Assembly: GCF_000003605.2 (NCBI RefSeq)
Contig: NW_003105615.1
Span: 37,355-53,006 of the forward strand
Direction: 5' to 3'
From: Saccoglossus kowalevskii
Taxonomy: Eukaryota > Hemichordata > Enteropneusta > Harrimaniidae
Length of the DNA stretch: 15,652 bases
The notes under the pieces were generated by a model. It ran no database searches. It was not told the origin of the DNA and saw only the letters and a list, made by a program, of their open reading frames with translations. Position numbers and translations under genes: made by a program. Below are positions 15,001 through 15,652 of the stretch, one piece after another; within the stretch, counting starts at the first letter, position 1, and each line of letters opens with the position of its first letter.

Positions 15001-15652
15001 TAATTTCCCCTCTTTCCTTTATATTAATTAGCATACTTCAAAAGGCCCATAAAATATATTTTGTCCCAGAGAATTGACTAATTCCATTTGTTTCTCTGCA
15101 CCTGATATGTCTTTAGCAGTTGACCCCATCCCGACGAGAGTGGTGTGATTTGCCGTTGTGATAATTATCTATGTTAGATCGTTAGCTCGACAAGAATGGA
15201 AGTGGTTGCATTTTCTGAATTATAAAATAATTACCCTAAACATACTTCTTGGCAGGTCACAAAGTCAAACAATGCATAACATATTTATTTTAAAAAATCT
15301 GTTCAATTTCCTGAAATAATTGGTATGCATACTAGTATATGTTCTATCCAAGTTAGCATGTGGTGTTACCTACCTCACTAAGAAGGTATCTGTTATAGTT
15401 GTTGTTTCATTCTGATTTATTTATTTCTATTCTCAGATTAATGGTATTTTCATAATATTGGAAATGTTCTGACAAATGTTTGAATAAATAATTCTGGACA
15501 ATCATGTGATAAAAATAACACTTCCGTCATTAACAAGGTTAAGGTAGCGAGATAGTTTTTTGGCATGGAAAATGTAAACATCTATAATCGGAGTAAATTT
15601 TACAAGAACCTATACAATCTATATATGTTTGGAAAGCCCTTGACTTGTACTT
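15001..15652. other. AT-rich stretch with no recognised feature
   Basis: No ORF longer than about 60 codons, splice-linked exon, RNA gene or clear repeat is visible here. Confidence 0.5.

Noticed and set aside
1-15652. CRISPR arrays, rRNA, clear tRNA genes or bacterial operons
   Set aside because: None were seen. Repeats are few-copy and irregular, no cloverleaf was found, and gene structure is eukaryotic.

Overview
The window looks like animal nuclear DNA, most likely from a marine invertebrate. It is AT-rich, has low gene density, contains spliced exons with GT/AG borders and carries decayed non-LTR retrotransposon pieces. There is no operon-like packing and no Shine-Dalgarno-led ORFs. I cannot name the phylum from sequence alone.

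The only gene I can support well is on the + strand, from about 2460 to 9566. It reads as a type II membrane protein (Golgi or ER lumenal) of the GDP-fucose O-fucosyltransferase-like type. Exon 1 encodes a signal anchor, exon 2 a glycosylated stem and the N-terminal nucleotide-sugar-binding half, and later exons the C-terminal half. The last three exons (6426-6597, 8757-8880, 9418-9566) join with matching phases, and two poly(A) signals follow at 9796 and 9817. The block expected to hold the family's His-Trp/Leu-Arg motif was not found, so the model is incomplete or the gene is damaged.

Layout. 1-2120: a CpG-containing, A/C-skewed, repeat-like block with a TATA box, kappaB-like sites and short degenerate arrays. 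It may be an LTR or other insertion, or distal upstream sequence of the gene. 2460-9822: the gene. Intron 1 has a CpG-rich patch. Intron 3 has a 15-bp triplication and a roughly 60-bp duplication. Intron 4 has an inverted pair of dispersed repeats and an antisense heat-shock-type promoter with no recognisable gene behind it. Intron 5 has a GC-rich dispersed repeat. 9845-10870: a frameshifted reverse transcriptase fragment of a Jockey/CR1-like non-LTR element. 10995-11840: a possible terminal-inverted-repeat element. 11841-13260: mostly unassigned, with one exon-like hydrophobic ORF. 13265-13363: an ORF2 tail of a non-LTR element. 13514-13897 (-): an unassigned hydrophobic ORF. 14340-15000: purine-rich, G-rich repeats, including about three tandem units. 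The remainder is unannotated AT-rich DNA.

All family assignments come from motif recognition by eye. No database or splice-prediction result is claimed.
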